Shown here piece after piece: positions 15,510 to 25,022 of a stretch of 64,000 nt of DNA; positions within the stretch are counted from its first letter, which is position 1; each line of letters starts with the position of its first letter. The notes under the pieces were generated by a model. That model made no database searches. It was not told where the DNA came from and saw only the letters and a program-made list of their open reading frames with translations. The position numbers and the translations under genes are program-made. The stretch covers positions 2,666,001-2,730,000 of the forward strand of contig NZ_CP133888.1 of assembly GCF_041228405.1 (NCBI RefSeq), in the 5' to 3' direction. The stretch is from Salinilacustrithrix flava. Lineage in GTDB: Bacteria > Actinomycetota > Acidimicrobiia > Acidimicrobiales > Salinilacustritrichaceae.

Positions 15510-16682
15510 ATGGCCGACTTCCGCGAGCTCCTCGCTGCCACCAAGGCCCAGATCCGCGAGATCGACACCGAGGAGGCCGACCGCCTCCGCCGGGAGGGCG
15601 ACGGCGTCGTCATCCTCGACGTCCGCGAGCCCGACGAGAACGCGCAGGGCTCGATCCCCGGCGCCATCTTCATCCCCCGGGGCCAGCTCGAGTCCAACAT
15701 CGAGAACAAGGTCCCGAACAAGGACGCCACCGTCCTGATCCACTGCGCCTCGGGCGTGCGGTCCGCGTTCGCGGCCAAGACCCTGGCTGAGCTGGGCTAC
15801 GGCGACGTCGCCTCGGTCGCCGGCGGGTTCAACAAGTGGAAGGACGAGGGGCGGGACTGGAGCACGCCGAAGAACCTCACCCCCGAGCAGCGGAACCGCT
15901 ACCAGCGCCACCTGCTGCTGCCCGAGGTCGACATCGAGGGTCAGATCAAGCTGCTGGAGGCCAAGGTCCTCCTCCTCGGCGCCGGCGGCCTGGGCTCCCC
16001 GGCTGCCCTCTACCTGGCTGCGGCGGGCGTGGGCACGCTCGGCATCATCGACATGGACGTCGTCGACGAGTCCAACCTGCAGCGCCAGATCCTCCACAAC
16101 ATGGACCGCATCGGCATGCGCAAGGTCGACTCGGCCAAGGAGACCCTGACCCGGCTCAACCCCGACGTCAGCGTGGTCACCCATGACGTCCGCCTCGATG
16201 CCAGCAACGTGCTCGACATCATCGCCGACTACGACATCATCGTCGACGGCACCGACAACTTCCCGACTCGCTTCATGGTCAACGACGCGTCGGTGAAGCT
16301 CGGCATCCCGGTCGTGCACGGTTCGATCTTCCGGTTCGAGGGCATGGTCACCGTCTTCGATCCCAAGGACGGCCCGACCTACCGCGACATGGTCCCCGAG
16401 CCCCCGCCCGCCGAGCTGGCGCCCAGCTGCGCCGAGGCCGGCGTGCTCGGCGTCCTGCCCGGCATCGTCGGATCGCTGCAGGCGATCGAGACCATCAAGC
16501 TGATCCTCGATCTCGGCGACTCCCTCCGGGGCCGCCTGCTCGCCTACGACTCCCTGGAGCAGAGCTTCCGGGAGTACAAGGTCCGCAAGGACCCGGCCAA
16601 CGAGATCACCTGGGAGAACCGGGATCAGATCCAGGTGGTGGAGCTCGACGGGCTGTGCATGCCCGCCCCGCTGCAGTCGTAG
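15510..16682 (+). CDS. Rhodanese-ThiF/MoeB sulfurtransferase (MoeZ-like)
   Basis: A 390-residue fusion. The N-terminal rhodanese domain (about 1-115) has active-site loop HCASGVRS. The C-terminal E1-like adenylyltransferase domain (about 125-385) has YQRHLLLPEV, ATP loop GAGGLGSPAALYLAAAGVG, NLQRQ, and DNFPTRFMVND. Such proteins adenylate the C-terminal glycine of sulfur-carrier proteins (MoaD, ThiS, CysO) and pass sulfur to them. The zinc CxxC pairs of MoeB/MOCS3 are absent (TYRDMVPEPPP at the first site). In MoeZ the rhodanese domain is C-terminal; here it is N-terminal. No carrier protein gene is adjacent. Confidence 0.9.
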   Translation: MADFRELLAATKAQIREIDTEEADRLRREGDGVVILDVREPDENAQGSIPGAIFIPRGQLESNIENKVPNKDATVLIHCASGVRSAFAAKTLAELGYGDVASVAGGFNKWKDEGRDWSTPKNLTPEQRNRYQRHLLLPEVDIEGQIKLLEAKVLLLGAGGLGSPAALYLAAAGVGTLGIIDMDVVDESNLQRQILHNMDRIGMRKVDSAKETLTRLNPDVSVVTHDVRLDASNVLDIIADYDIIVDGTDNFPTRFMVNDASVKLGIPVVHGSIFRFEGMVTVFDPKDGPTYRDMVPEPPPAELAPSCAEAGVLGVLPGIVGSLQAIETIKLILDLGDSLRGRLLAYDSLEQSFREYKVRKDPANEITWENRDQIQVVELDGLCMPAPLQS

Positions 16683-16773
16683 GAGAAAACCCGGAGATCC
16701 CGGTCAAGTTCGCGTCCACTTCGTCCGATCACCTGAGTGTTCACATGAGCACGCTGGGTGAGGACGAGGTCGG

Positions 16774-17838
16774 ATGTCGATCACGATCGAAGACGTAGAG
16801 CAGGAGCACCAGGGCCGGGTCGGCCGGATCGGCGCGTGGGTGCTCGCCGCCATCGTGGCCACCGCCGCGACCGTGCTGCTCGGCGCTGCGCCGGCCAGCG
16901 CCGCCCCGGAGGCCCCGACCGCCTGCTCCACCGGCGCGCTCCTCGGCGACCGCGTCGCCGTCGACACCATCGAAGCCGACGCCCAGCAGGACTTCCTGCG
17001 CCAGCTGAACGACCTGCGCCGGGCCCGTGGCCTCGGCGCGCTGGCCTGGAACGGTGCGATCGCCACCCCCTCGATCGAGTGGTCCCAGACCATGTCGGGC
17101 CAGGACTGGCTGCACCACGCCCGCGACGTCGACGGGTGGGGCGGCGCCGACGGCGTCGAGCCCAACCAGGACTACGTGGCGATCAACTCCAGCATCGTGT
17201 CGAACTGGCAGCGCCTGGCCGAGAACGTCGGCGTCAGCAGCATGTACAGCTCCTGCACGATGGACGACCTCGAAGCCAACGCTGCCAAGGCGGTGCTCGG
17301 GCTCCACAACGCCTTCGTGAACTCCTCGGGCCACTACGCCAACATGGTCGGCGACCACAACCAGGTCGGGATCGGCGTGCACATCGACCACGCCAAGATG
17401 TGGGTCACGGTGCGCTTCGCCAAGGGCGACCTGCCCGCTGGCAGCTCCGCGACGCCGCTGACCACCGCGACCTACGACGCGAACGGCGGATCCGGGACGA
17501 TCTACCGCCTCTACCGGGCCTACTTCCTGCGGGAACCGGAGCGGGCCGGCTACGACTACTGGCTCGGTGCGTACCGGCAGGGCTACGGCCTCGCCGCCAT
17601 CTCGAACGACTTCGCCCGGTCGAAGGAGTTCCAGGACCGCTACGGATGGGTCAGCAACGGCGAGTTCCTCCAGCGGGTCTACCTGAACGTGATGGGCCGG
17701 GCCGCCGACGCCAAGGGCTACGCCTACTGGATGGACCAGATGAACCGCGGCATGTCCCGTGGCTTCGTGATGATCTACTTCTCGGACTCCGCCGAGTACC
17801 GGAGCAAGACCGCAGCGGGGCGCCCGCCCGGGTACTGA
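16774..17838 (+). CDS. Secreted CAP-domain protein with DUF4214 repeats
   Basis: A 354-residue exported protein. After a cytoplasmic N-tail comes a signal/anchor segment (VLAAIVATAATVLLGAAPASAAP) with a signal-peptidase-like AxA. The CAP/SCP domain (about 60-215) shows FLRQLNDLRRARGLGALAWN, LAENVGV and NSSGHYANMV, the region of the CAP His and Glu residues. Two DUF4214 units follow (IYRLYRAYFLREPERAGYDYW; FLQRVYLNVMGRAADAKGYAYW). The same repeats occur in the wall proteins at 28498 and 30429. A role in the cell envelope is likely; the activity is unknown. Confidence 0.88.
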   Translation: MSITIEDVEQEHQGRVGRIGAWVLAAIVATAATVLLGAAPASAAPEAPTACSTGALLGDRVAVDTIEADAQQDFLRQLNDLRRARGLGALAWNGAIATPSIEWSQTMSGQDWLHHARDVDGWGGADGVEPNQDYVAINSSIVSNWQRLAENVGVSSMYSSCTMDDLEANAAKAVLGLHNAFVNSSGHYANMVGDHNQVGIGVHIDHAKMWVTVRFAKGDLPAGSSATPLTTATYDANGGSGTIYRLYRAYFLREPERAGYDYWLGAYRQGYGLAAISNDFARSKEFQDRYGWVSNGEFLQRVYLNVMGRAADAKGYAYWMDQMNRGMSRGFVMIYFSDSAEYRSKTAAGRPPGY

Positions 17839-17926
17839 TCCGACGTCTCTCTGGGTCTCTCTGGGCGGCACCGCTCGGGTCGGTACGCTCGGCGGGCCCA
17901 CCCGACGAGCCCGGAGGCCGGAACCC

Positions 17927-18964
17927 ATGCGAGGTCCAGTGCGGATCGCCAAGGCAGTCGTGCGCCGCGTGCGCCCCTCGGGCCGCGGCGGCGTCGACGC
18001 CGACCTGATCCACGCCGTCAAGAACGAGCTGGTCGGCGAGATCGGCGGCATCAAGGGCCAGATGGTCGCGGTCAACGCCGGCACCCGCTCGGTGCAGGAC
18101 CAGCAGTCCATGGCCGGCACCCGCATCGAGCAGCTCCTGGCCGAGGTCTCCTGGACCCGTGACGAGGTGCTCGCCGCGTTCGAGCGCATCACGCCCATGG
18201 CTCGGGCTCGCCTGCTGCACGCGGCCCGGGTCACCGACATCGACCAGCCCACGGCCGATGCCCTGAACTACCTCGGCTCCCACCTCGGTCCCCTGTCCGA
18301 CGTCGGGCTGTGGCGCAACGATCCCGTCGTGGTCGAGTGGGCCGCGGGCACGGCCCGGGTCGGTGCGGTCAACGAGCGCATCGTCGAGCAGCCCTACGTG
18401 CACGGCGCCCTCGCCTCGCTGCCGCCCGGCTCGCGCATCGTCGACGTCGGCGGGGGCGAGAGCCTCGTCGGCCTCGGCCTCGCCAGCCTCGGGCACCACG
18501 TCACCGTCATCGAGCCGGCCGGCTACCCCTACGAGCACCCGAACCTCACGGTCAACGAAGCGACGCTCGAGGAGTACGAGCCCGACGCCCCGGTCGACGC
18601 CGTCATCCTGCTGTCGGCCATCGAGCACTTCGGCATCGGCGCGTACGCCAACAACGGCGAGCTGGACGCGGACGCCGACCTCGCCGCCATGAAGGTGGTG
18701 CGCGACCTGCTCGCCCCCGATGGCGTGGTGGTCCTGACCACGCCGTTCGGGCCGAGCGCGGTGAACGAGCTCGAGCGCACCTACGACGTCGAGCGCCTCG
18801 GGTCGCTGTTCGAGGGGTTCCGCATCGAGCAGGTGGTCATCGCCAGCCGCCAGGACGCCACCACCTGGTCCGTCACCGCCACGGCCGGCTCCCTGGACGA
18901 CGGCGTCACCACGCCGGGGGCGCCGGGTCACGTCGCCATGGTCCGGGCCCGCCGCACGGCGTGA
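17927..18964 (+). CDS. SAM-dependent methyltransferase, polysaccharide cluster
   Basis: A 345-residue protein. A helical N-terminal region (about 1-130) precedes a class I methyltransferase core with motif I IVDVGGGESLVGLGLASLG, VTVIEPAG and AVILLSAIEHFGIGAY. A TACGCT -10 at 17884 and GGAGG ahead of the ATG support the start. It is the first gene of a three-gene overlapping operon with a double glycosyltransferase and another methyltransferase, so a sugar or lipid-linked glycan is the likely substrate. Confidence 0.85.
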   Translation: MRGPVRIAKAVVRRVRPSGRGGVDADLIHAVKNELVGEIGGIKGQMVAVNAGTRSVQDQQSMAGTRIEQLLAEVSWTRDEVLAAFERITPMARARLLHAARVTDIDQPTADALNYLGSHLGPLSDVGLWRNDPVVVEWAAGTARVGAVNERIVEQPYVHGALASLPPGSRIVDVGGGESLVGLGLASLGHHVTVIEPAGYPYEHPNLTVNEATLEEYEPDAPVDAVILLSAIEHFGIGAYANNGELDADADLAAMKVVRDLLAPDGVVVLTTPFGPSAVNELERTYDVERLGSLFEGFRIEQVVIASRQDATTWSVTATAGSLDDGVTTPGAPGHVAMVRARRTA

Positions 18965-21294
18965 CCGTCGTCTTCGACCTGGTCGGGGTCCAGAACCGCG
19001 ACCACGGCGAACGGGGCATCGCCCGGTACGTGCTGAACACGGCCCTGGAGGTGGAGCGTCTCGCCCCCGGGCTCGTGGACCACTGGCTCCTGCGCGGCGA
19101 CATGCCCGTGCCCGGCACGCTCGAGCCGCTGCTGTCCACCGGACGGGCCCGCCTGCTCACCAAGGACCGGTCCTGGCTCGACGTGGGCGAGGGCGGCGTG
19201 TTCGTCGCCGGGTCCCTGTTCGAGCTCGACGAGCCGGTGGACGACGTCCTGCCGCGGCCGTTCCGGGATCCGGCCTGGCGGCGCATGGCGGTGCTCTACG
19301 ACCTCATCCCGCTGCGCTTCCCCGAGGTGTACCTCACCAACGAGGCGCTCCGGCACCCGTACCTCGCCCGAGTCGAGGTGGCCAAGGCGATGGACCACCT
19401 CCTGGCCATCAGCGAGGCCACCGCCCAGGACGCCGAGGAGCTGCTCGCCCACCCCCGGACCCGCACCACCGTCGTCGGGGCCGGCGCCGACGAGCGGTTC
19501 CGCCCCCACCCCGGCGGGCGCAGCGCCGCCATCGCCGAGATGGCGGCCCGGCCCCCGGTGCCCGGCATCCGCCCGGGCTACGTGCTGAACCCGAGCGGCA
19601 TCGAGCCCCGCAAGAACATCGACCGCCTGCTCGAGGCCTACGCCTCCCTCGCGCCCGAGCGGCGGGCCGCTCACCAGCTCGTGCTGGTCTGCAAGACCAA
19701 CCCCGACGAGGCCGCCCACCTCGCCGCCACCGCGGCCGAGCTCGGGGTCAGCGACCACCTCCTCGTCACCGGCTACGTCGGCGACGAGGACCTGGTGCGC
19801 CTCTACCAGGCCGCCCACCTCGTGGTGTTCCCCTCCCTGTACGAGGGGTTCGGTCTGCCGGTGCTGGAAGCCATGCAGTGCGGCGCGCCGGCCATCTGCA
19901 GCGACTCCTCGTCGCTCAAGGAGGTCCAGACCGACCCGAGCGCCCGGTTCGACCCCCACGACGTCGGTGCCATCGCCGCCGCCCTCGATCGGGTCCTGGA
20001 CGACGACGTCGAGCGCGCCCGCCTCGAGGCCCAGGAGCCGCCCGAGTTCACGTGGGAGCGCGTGGCCTGCGGTGCCGTCGACCAGATCCGGCGCCTGGAC
20101 GCCGAGGCCCGACGGCACCGCTCGAACCGCCGCCCCCGGGTCGCCCTCGTCACGCCGCTGCCGCCACAGCGCTCGGGCATCGCCACCTACGCAGCCCGGA
20201 TGATCGAGCACCTGAAGGACGCCGTCGAGCTCACGGTCTTCGTCGACGGCGGGCTCGAGGAGGTCACGCCCATCCCGGGGGTCGCCGTCCACGAGACGCA
20301 CGCGTTCCACAGCATCGACGCGTCCGGCCGGCCCTTCGACCGCATCGTCACCTTCCTCGGGAACTCCTCGTTCCACGTCGACGCCCTCCAGCTCGTGCGC
20401 GACGTGGGCGGCACGGTGCTGCTCCACGACGCCCGGATGACCGGTCTCTACTCCGAGGTGCAGAAGTCCCGGCCCGACCGCCTCGTCTTCGGCAGCGTCG
20501 GCATGACCGTGGGCACCCGCTACCCCGACCGGTATCGCAAGGCCATCGAGATGCAGTGGATCATCCCGCCCGACCTGGCCGCCCAGTCCGGCGTCCACCT
20601 CCTGGCCGAGATCGTCGCGGCCGCCGACCAGGTGCTCGTCCACTCCGAGTACGCCGCCACCCTCACCGAGCTCGACACCGGGGTGCGCCCCGCGGTGGCC
20701 TTCCCCATCCCGTGCATCGAGCCCCGAGGCGTGGGCGCAACCGTCGACCCCGACGACCACCGGCTGGTCAGCGTCGGCATCGTGTCGCCCACCAAGTGCC
20801 CCGACGTGCTGATCGACGCCATGGCCGAGGTGCGCCGACGCATCCCCGATGCCACCCTGACCTTCGTCGGCGACGGCCCCGAGGACCACATCGCCGATCT
20901 CCGCCGCCGCATCGACGACCTCGGCCTCACCGACGCGGTGACGCTCACCGGCCACGTGGACGACGAGACCTTCGACCGGATGCTCGCCGAGGCGGCCGCC
21001 GCGGTGCAGCTGCGGGCCTTCACCAACGGCGAATCCTCCGCTGCGGTGATGGACGCCCTGAGCGCCGGCGTGCCGACGGTGGTGACCGCGCTCGGCGCCA
21101 TGACCGAGCTGCCGGACGACGCGGTCGTCCACGTGCGCCCCGGCGCCACCGCTGACGAGCTGGCCGACGTCCTGTGCGGCCTGCTCACCGACCCTCGCCG
21201 GCGCCGTGCCCTCCGAGCCGGCGCCCACGCCTACGCGGCCGCCAACGGCTTCGAGCACGCCGCCCACCGCCTGCTGGAGGCCCTCCGTGTCTGA
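18961..21294 (+). CDS. Double GT4-type glycosyltransferase
   Basis: A 777-residue protein made of two GT-B glycosyltransferases in tandem. The first (about 1-375) has YVLNPSGIEPRKNIDRLLEA, VTGYVGDEDLVRLYQAAHL and FPSLYEGFGLPVLEAM. The second (about 385-777) has PPQRSGIATYA, VSVGIVSPTKCPDVLIDAM, VTLTGHVDDETF and LRAFTNGESSAAVMDALSAG. Each half therefore has its own nucleotide-sugar (GT4) domain. GTG 18961 overlaps the upstream stop (GTGA). It probably adds two sugars in sequence to an envelope glycan; donor and acceptor are unknown. Confidence 0.88.
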   Translation: MTVVFDLVGVQNRDHGERGIARYVLNTALEVERLAPGLVDHWLLRGDMPVPGTLEPLLSTGRARLLTKDRSWLDVGEGGVFVAGSLFELDEPVDDVLPRPFRDPAWRRMAVLYDLIPLRFPEVYLTNEALRHPYLARVEVAKAMDHLLAISEATAQDAEELLAHPRTRTTVVGAGADERFRPHPGGRSAAIAEMAARPPVPGIRPGYVLNPSGIEPRKNIDRLLEAYASLAPERRAAHQLVLVCKTNPDEAAHLAATAAELGVSDHLLVTGYVGDEDLVRLYQAAHLVVFPSLYEGFGLPVLEAMQCGAPAICSDSSSLKEVQTDPSARFDPHDVGAIAAALDRVLDDDVERARLEAQEPPEFTWERVACGAVDQIRRLDAEARRHRSNRRPRVALVTPLPPQRSGIATYAARMIEHLKDAVELTVFVDGGLEEVTPIPGVAVHETHAFHSIDASGRPFDRIVTFLGNSSFHVDALQLVRDVGGTVLLHDARMTGLYSEVQKSRPDRLVFGSVGMTVGTRYPDRYRKAIEMQWIIPPDLAAQSGVHLLAEIVAAADQVLVHSEYAATLTELDTGVRPAVAFPIPCIEPRGVGATVDPDDHRLVSVGIVSPTKCPDVLIDAMAEVRRRIPDATLTFVGDGPEDHIADLRRRIDDLGLTDAVTLTGHVDDETFDRMLAEAAAAVQLRAFTNGESSAAVMDALSAGVPTVVTALGAMTELPDDAVVHVRPGATADELADVLCGLLTDPRRRRALRAGAHAYAAANGFEHAAHRLLEALRV

Positions 21295-22201
21295 TCGCTC
21301 CTTCTTGCGCCGCCGCAAGCCCGGCCTGCCCGACGTCGACCTCCAGGCCGTCCCGCTCAACGCCGCCTGCCTGGTCGAGGACTTCGCCGCCCTCGAGGGC
21401 TGGATGCGCCACGTGTTCCCGTGGGGCCAGGACGTCCACGGCCGCCGCTATCCCCGCGGTGCCGAGTACCGCAAGCACTGGGAGGTCGTCCAGGCGGCCC
21501 GCGCCCTGTCCGCCGGCGGCGTGCTCCGCCCCGATGCCGAGGTGCTCGGGGTCGGGGCCGGCACCGAGCCCACCGTGTTCTGGCTCACCAACCACGTGAA
21601 GCGGGTGTTCGCCACCGACCTGTACCTCGCCGGTGGCTGGGAGGAGTCCGCCAGCCAGCGGATGCTCACCGAGCCCGGGTCGGCGTGGCAGGGGGAGTGG
21701 AACCCCCGCCGCCTGGTCGTGCAGCACATGGATGCCCTCGACCTGCGCTACGAGGACGACTCCTTCGACGCCATCTTCTCCTCGAGCAGCATCGAGCACT
21801 TCGGGACCCACGACGACGTGGCCCGCAGCATCCGGGAGGCCCACCGCGTGCTCAAGCCCGGCGGCGTGCTGTCCGTGTCGACCGAGCTGCGCATCGCCGG
21901 TCCCGGTCCCGGCCTGCCCGACATCCTCATGTTCGACCGCGAGCAGCTGGCGGCCTGCGTCACGGATGCGGCGCCCTGGGAGCCGATGGACCCGATGCGG
22001 CCGTCCCTGCCGGACCCGGCGCTGGCGGTGGACTTCGCCGACGCCGCCGCCGACGTGCAGGCCCACGTCGCCGAGCACGGCGAGATCAAGTGGGCCGACC
22101 TACGCTGGTCCCGCTACCCGCAGGTCGTGCTGCGGCACCTGGACTACGACGACGAGCGCATCTGGACCAGCGTGCACCTGGCCCTCCGCAAGCCTCGCTG
22201 A
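21287..22201 (+). CDS. Class I SAM-dependent methyltransferase
   Basis: A 304-residue protein with a Methyltransf_11-type core: VLGVGAGTEPTVFWLTNHV, VFATDLY, FDAIFSSSSIEHFGT and AHRVLKPGGVLSVSTE. It begins at GTG 21287, 8 bp inside the glycosyltransferase gene, so it belongs to that operon. It probably methylates a sugar of the same glycan. Confidence 0.87.
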   Translation: MSDRSFLRRRKPGLPDVDLQAVPLNAACLVEDFAALEGWMRHVFPWGQDVHGRRYPRGAEYRKHWEVVQAARALSAGGVLRPDAEVLGVGAGTEPTVFWLTNHVKRVFATDLYLAGGWEESASQRMLTEPGSAWQGEWNPRRLVVQHMDALDLRYEDDSFDAIFSSSSIEHFGTHDDVARSIREAHRVLKPGGVLSVSTELRIAGPGPGLPDILMFDREQLAACVTDAAPWEPMDPMRPSLPDPALAVDFADAAADVQAHVAEHGEIKWADLRWSRYPQVVLRHLDYDDERIWTSVHLALRKPR

Positions 22202-22258
22202 CTTCCGGTTCTGCTCAAGTCCACCCCTCCAGGGTGCCGATGAAGGAGGCGATCACGA

Positions 22259-23599
22259 ATGTCGCCCCTCCGCACCCGCCGCACCCTCGCCGTCCTGGCT
22301 GCGCTCGCCCTGAGCCTGCCGGTGGCCACCGGTGTCGCCGGCGCGCTCCCGACCGAGCCGCCGCCGGACTGGGACAGCGCCGAGGTCGTCGAGCTCCCCG
22401 AGGAGCCCGACGCCCAGCTGATGCCCACCAGCGGTTACCCCGACGTCCCCGGCGTCGACCTGCTGGGGCTGGGCTACCAAGGCGAGCCCCTCGACGCCGA
22501 GCTGCTCGACCGCATCGGCGCCCCGCTCCCCGAGGATCCTGAGGCGCGCATCGGGGAGATCTCGGTCCGCCTGGAGATCGGCCCCGGCCAGCGCGACGGC
22601 CTCGCCGAGGCCCAGGAGCTCCTGCGCACCGCCGTGGCCACGCTCGGCCCGGGCGCCGAGCAGCTGCGCGGCGCCCTCGCCGTGGCCCAGCGCCACGAGG
22701 CCGAGGCCACCACCCGTGCCTCCGAAGCCCGGCAGCGCCTGAGCTCTCGCACCGAGGCCCTGGCCACCCACCGCCAGGACATGGCCGAGGTCGCGGTCGC
22801 CGCCTACGTCAGCCCGCCCGACGCCGACGTCCTCGCCCAGGTCCTCGGCGGCGCGGCCACGACCACCAGCGACCTGAGCGCCGGTGTGCTCTTCTCGGCC
22901 AAGGCCGACCACGACGGCCTCGTCCGGGACGAGCTCGAGGTCTCCATCGCCGTGGCGAAGGAGCGCCTCGCCGCCGCCCGCACGGTGGTGGCGGCTGCGA
23001 CGGCCCGCACCACCGCCACCGCCACGTCCCTCGCCGAGGCCGAGACCCGGCTCGACGCCCACCGGCTGGCGCTCGAGCTGGTGGAAGCCGCCCGTCTGAC
23101 GATCGAGGAGCAGCTGCCCGCCCTCCAGGCCGATCTGGACCGCACCATCGAGGAGACCTGGGGTCGCCTCGAGGAGCTCATCGGCATCGACGTCACGGCC
23201 CTCGGTGGGGTCCCGACCACCGTGGTGAAGGGCATCACCATCCACCCGGCCATCGCCCCCCGCCTGCACGCCCTGCTCGAGCACGCCCACGCCGACGGCG
23301 TGCCCCTCGGCGGCTGGGGCCACCGGTCGACCGAGCGCCAGATCGAGCTCCGCCGCAAGCACTGCGGCCCGACGCCCGAGGACATCTTCCTCAAGAAGGC
23401 CTCGGCGTGCTCGCCGCCGACCGCCAAGCCGGGCAAGTCCATGCACGAGAGGGGCCTGGCCGTGGACTTCCACCTGGCCGGTCGCAGCATCTCGACCCGC
23501 TCGTCGCCGGGCTACCTGTGGCTGGCCGAGCACGCCGCCACCTACGGCTTCTACAACCTGCCCAGCGAGCCCTGGCACTGGTCGGTCAACGCCAAGTAG
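22259..23599 (+). CDS. Secreted M15/VanY-type peptidoglycan carboxypeptidase
   Basis: A 446-residue exported protein. Signal peptide LAVLAALALSLPVATGVAGA is followed by a long Ala-rich helical/coiled-coil region (about 105-300). The C-terminal D-Ala-D-Ala carboxypeptidase domain has SMHERGLAVDFHL (His and Asp zinc ligands) and EPWHWS (catalytic Glu and zinc His). A coiled-coil plus hydrolase layout is common in division-associated wall hydrolases. ATG 22259 follows AAGGAGG at about 10 nt. Confidence 0.88.
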   Translation: MSPLRTRRTLAVLAALALSLPVATGVAGALPTEPPPDWDSAEVVELPEEPDAQLMPTSGYPDVPGVDLLGLGYQGEPLDAELLDRIGAPLPEDPEARIGEISVRLEIGPGQRDGLAEAQELLRTAVATLGPGAEQLRGALAVAQRHEAEATTRASEARQRLSSRTEALATHRQDMAEVAVAAYVSPPDADVLAQVLGGAATTTSDLSAGVLFSAKADHDGLVRDELEVSIAVAKERLAAARTVVAAATARTTATATSLAEAETRLDAHRLALELVEAARLTIEEQLPALQADLDRTIEETWGRLEELIGIDVTALGGVPTTVVKGITIHPAIAPRLHALLEHAHADGVPLGGWGHRSTERQIELRRKHCGPTPEDIFLKKASACSPPTAKPGKSMHERGLAVDFHLAGRSISTRSSPGYLWLAEHAATYGFYNLPSEPWHWSVNAK

Positions 23600-23632
23600 C
23601 CGGAACCCGTTCCGAGTGCGGTGCGCTGGTTG

Positions 23633-23690
23633 GGAACTGGCAGCGGCCACGGAACAGAAACCCCGCCGTTCCGTGTCCGCTGCCAGTTCC
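23633..23690. repeat. REP-like long hairpin between convergent genes
   Basis: Two 23-bp arms (23633-23655 and 23668-23690) are inverted copies with one mismatch around a 12-bp loop. The hairpin sits between the converging M15 peptidase and glycosyltransferase genes and could terminate transcription. Part of the right arm (GTTCCGTGnCCGCTGCCAG) recurs at 47515-47533, which suggests an interspersed element. Confidence 0.75.
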
Positions 23691-23711
23691 GGTCCGGTTG
23701 CGCTCGTCGCT

Positions 23712-25022
23712 TCAGTCGTTGCGGCCCTCGAGGTCGGCGATCCGCTCCTCGAGGTGGCGCAGGTCGGTGCGCAGGCGGTCGATGACCTCGTCGAGGTGAC
23801 CGGCGACCGGCTCGACCTGCCAGGCGGTGACCCGGGCGATGAGGCGCTTCACCTGGGGGATGCCGGGTCGGGCCGAGTCGGTGGATGCCCGGGGCGTGTG
23901 GTGCAGTCGGTCGGCCTCGAGCGGGGCGCGGCCGCCGTCGTCGGCACGCTCGCGGATGAGGCGCTGGATGGCCGCCTGCTCACGGGGCACGTCGGCGGCG
24001 TCCCGCGCTGTCTCGGCGCCGAGGGCCAGCCCGGCGACCTCGGCCATGGCCGCGGCGAGGGCGTCGTCGTCGGCCACCACCCGGGACCCGGCGGGGGCCT
24101 GGGCGGCGAGGCCACCGACGTCGGTGGCGATCACCGGCACGTCGTAGATGCCGGCACGCTCGATGACCGATGAGGACCAGATCTCGCGGTAGGGCAGCAC
24201 GAGGCAGTCGGCGGCAACCAGCCACCGGTCGAACTCCTCGTCGCTGACGTAGCCCGGGCGGAACTCGGCGCCGCCGACCCGGCGGCAGAGCGAGTCGAGC
24301 TCCTCGCGGTAGTCGAGCAGATCGGGGTGGTCGATGCGGATGTCGCCCACGACGTAGATGCGGGCCCGGCCGTCGGGGTCGTCGAGGCGATCGAGGGCGC
24401 GGACGCCCCGGTCGAACCCCTTGTGGCGCTGCACGAACCCGATGGAGAGGAACACGAAGGCGTCGGCCGGCACGCCGAGGCTCGCCCGGGCGTCCTCGCG
24501 GGTGGTCTCGGTGCGGCGGGAGAAGTTGATGCCGTGGTCGACCAGCGTGACCGTCCCCGGCGCCAGGTCGAAGGCCTCGGTGAGGCGCTGCTGCTCGGGC
24601 TCGGTGTGGACGGTGACCGCGGCCGCCGCGGACAGAGCGGCGTGCCCGAGCCGCCGCGCCTGGGGATCGCCGGCGGGCTCGTCGTACTCGATCTCGTGGA
24701 CCCGCAGCTCGACCTTGGTGACCGAGCACAGCACCCGCAGCAGGCCCCAGACCGCCAGGCGCTCCCGTCGGCCCCGGCAGGCGCCGAAGAGCAGCTCCGG
24801 GTACAGCTGGAGCACGACGCGGTCGTAGCCGCGGGCGAAGCGGATCAGCCGGCCCATGCCGAGCGCGGAGCCGAGGCGGAGGTGGTGCTGGGCTGCCGAC
24901 GGCAGCGGGGAGAGCACCTCCATGTCCCGACCGGCGGCGCGGGCGGCGGCGACCTCCTGCACGGCGTAGTTGGCGATGCCGTCTCGGTAGGGCGCGTACG
25001 GCGTGACCATCAGCTCGGTCAT
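23712..25022 (-). CDS. GT4-type glycosyltransferase
   Basis: A 436-residue GT-B glycosyltransferase. The N-terminal domain begins MVTPYAPYRDGIANYAVQEV, an acceptor-domain signature. The C-terminal donor domain has FVFLSIGFVQRHKGFDRGVRA, PGYVSDEEFDRWLVAADCLVLPYR and SSVIERAGIYDVPVIATDVGG. About 60 residues of C-terminal coiled coil follow (ITAWQVEP to IADLEGRND region), probably for partner binding. Its start overlaps the upstream gene by 4 bp; it is the last gene of the ABC-exporter operon. Confidence 0.87.
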   Translation of the reverse strand: MTELMVTPYAPYRDGIANYAVQEVAAARAAGRDMEVLSPLPSAAQHHLRLGSALGMGRLIRFARGYDRVVLQLYPELLFGACRGRRERLAVWGLLRVLCSVTKVELRVHEIEYDEPAGDPQARRLGHAALSAAAAVTVHTEPEQQRLTEAFDLAPGTVTLVDHGINFSRRTETTREDARASLGVPADAFVFLSIGFVQRHKGFDRGVRALDRLDDPDGRARIYVVGDIRIDHPDLLDYREELDSLCRRVGGAEFRPGYVSDEEFDRWLVAADCLVLPYREIWSSSVIERAGIYDVPVIATDVGGLAAQAPAGSRVVADDDALAAAMAEVAGLALGAETARDAADVPREQAAIQRLIRERADDGGRAPLEADRLHHTPRASTDSARPGIPQVKRLIARVTAWQVEPVAGHLDEVIDRLRTDLRHLEERIADLEGRND

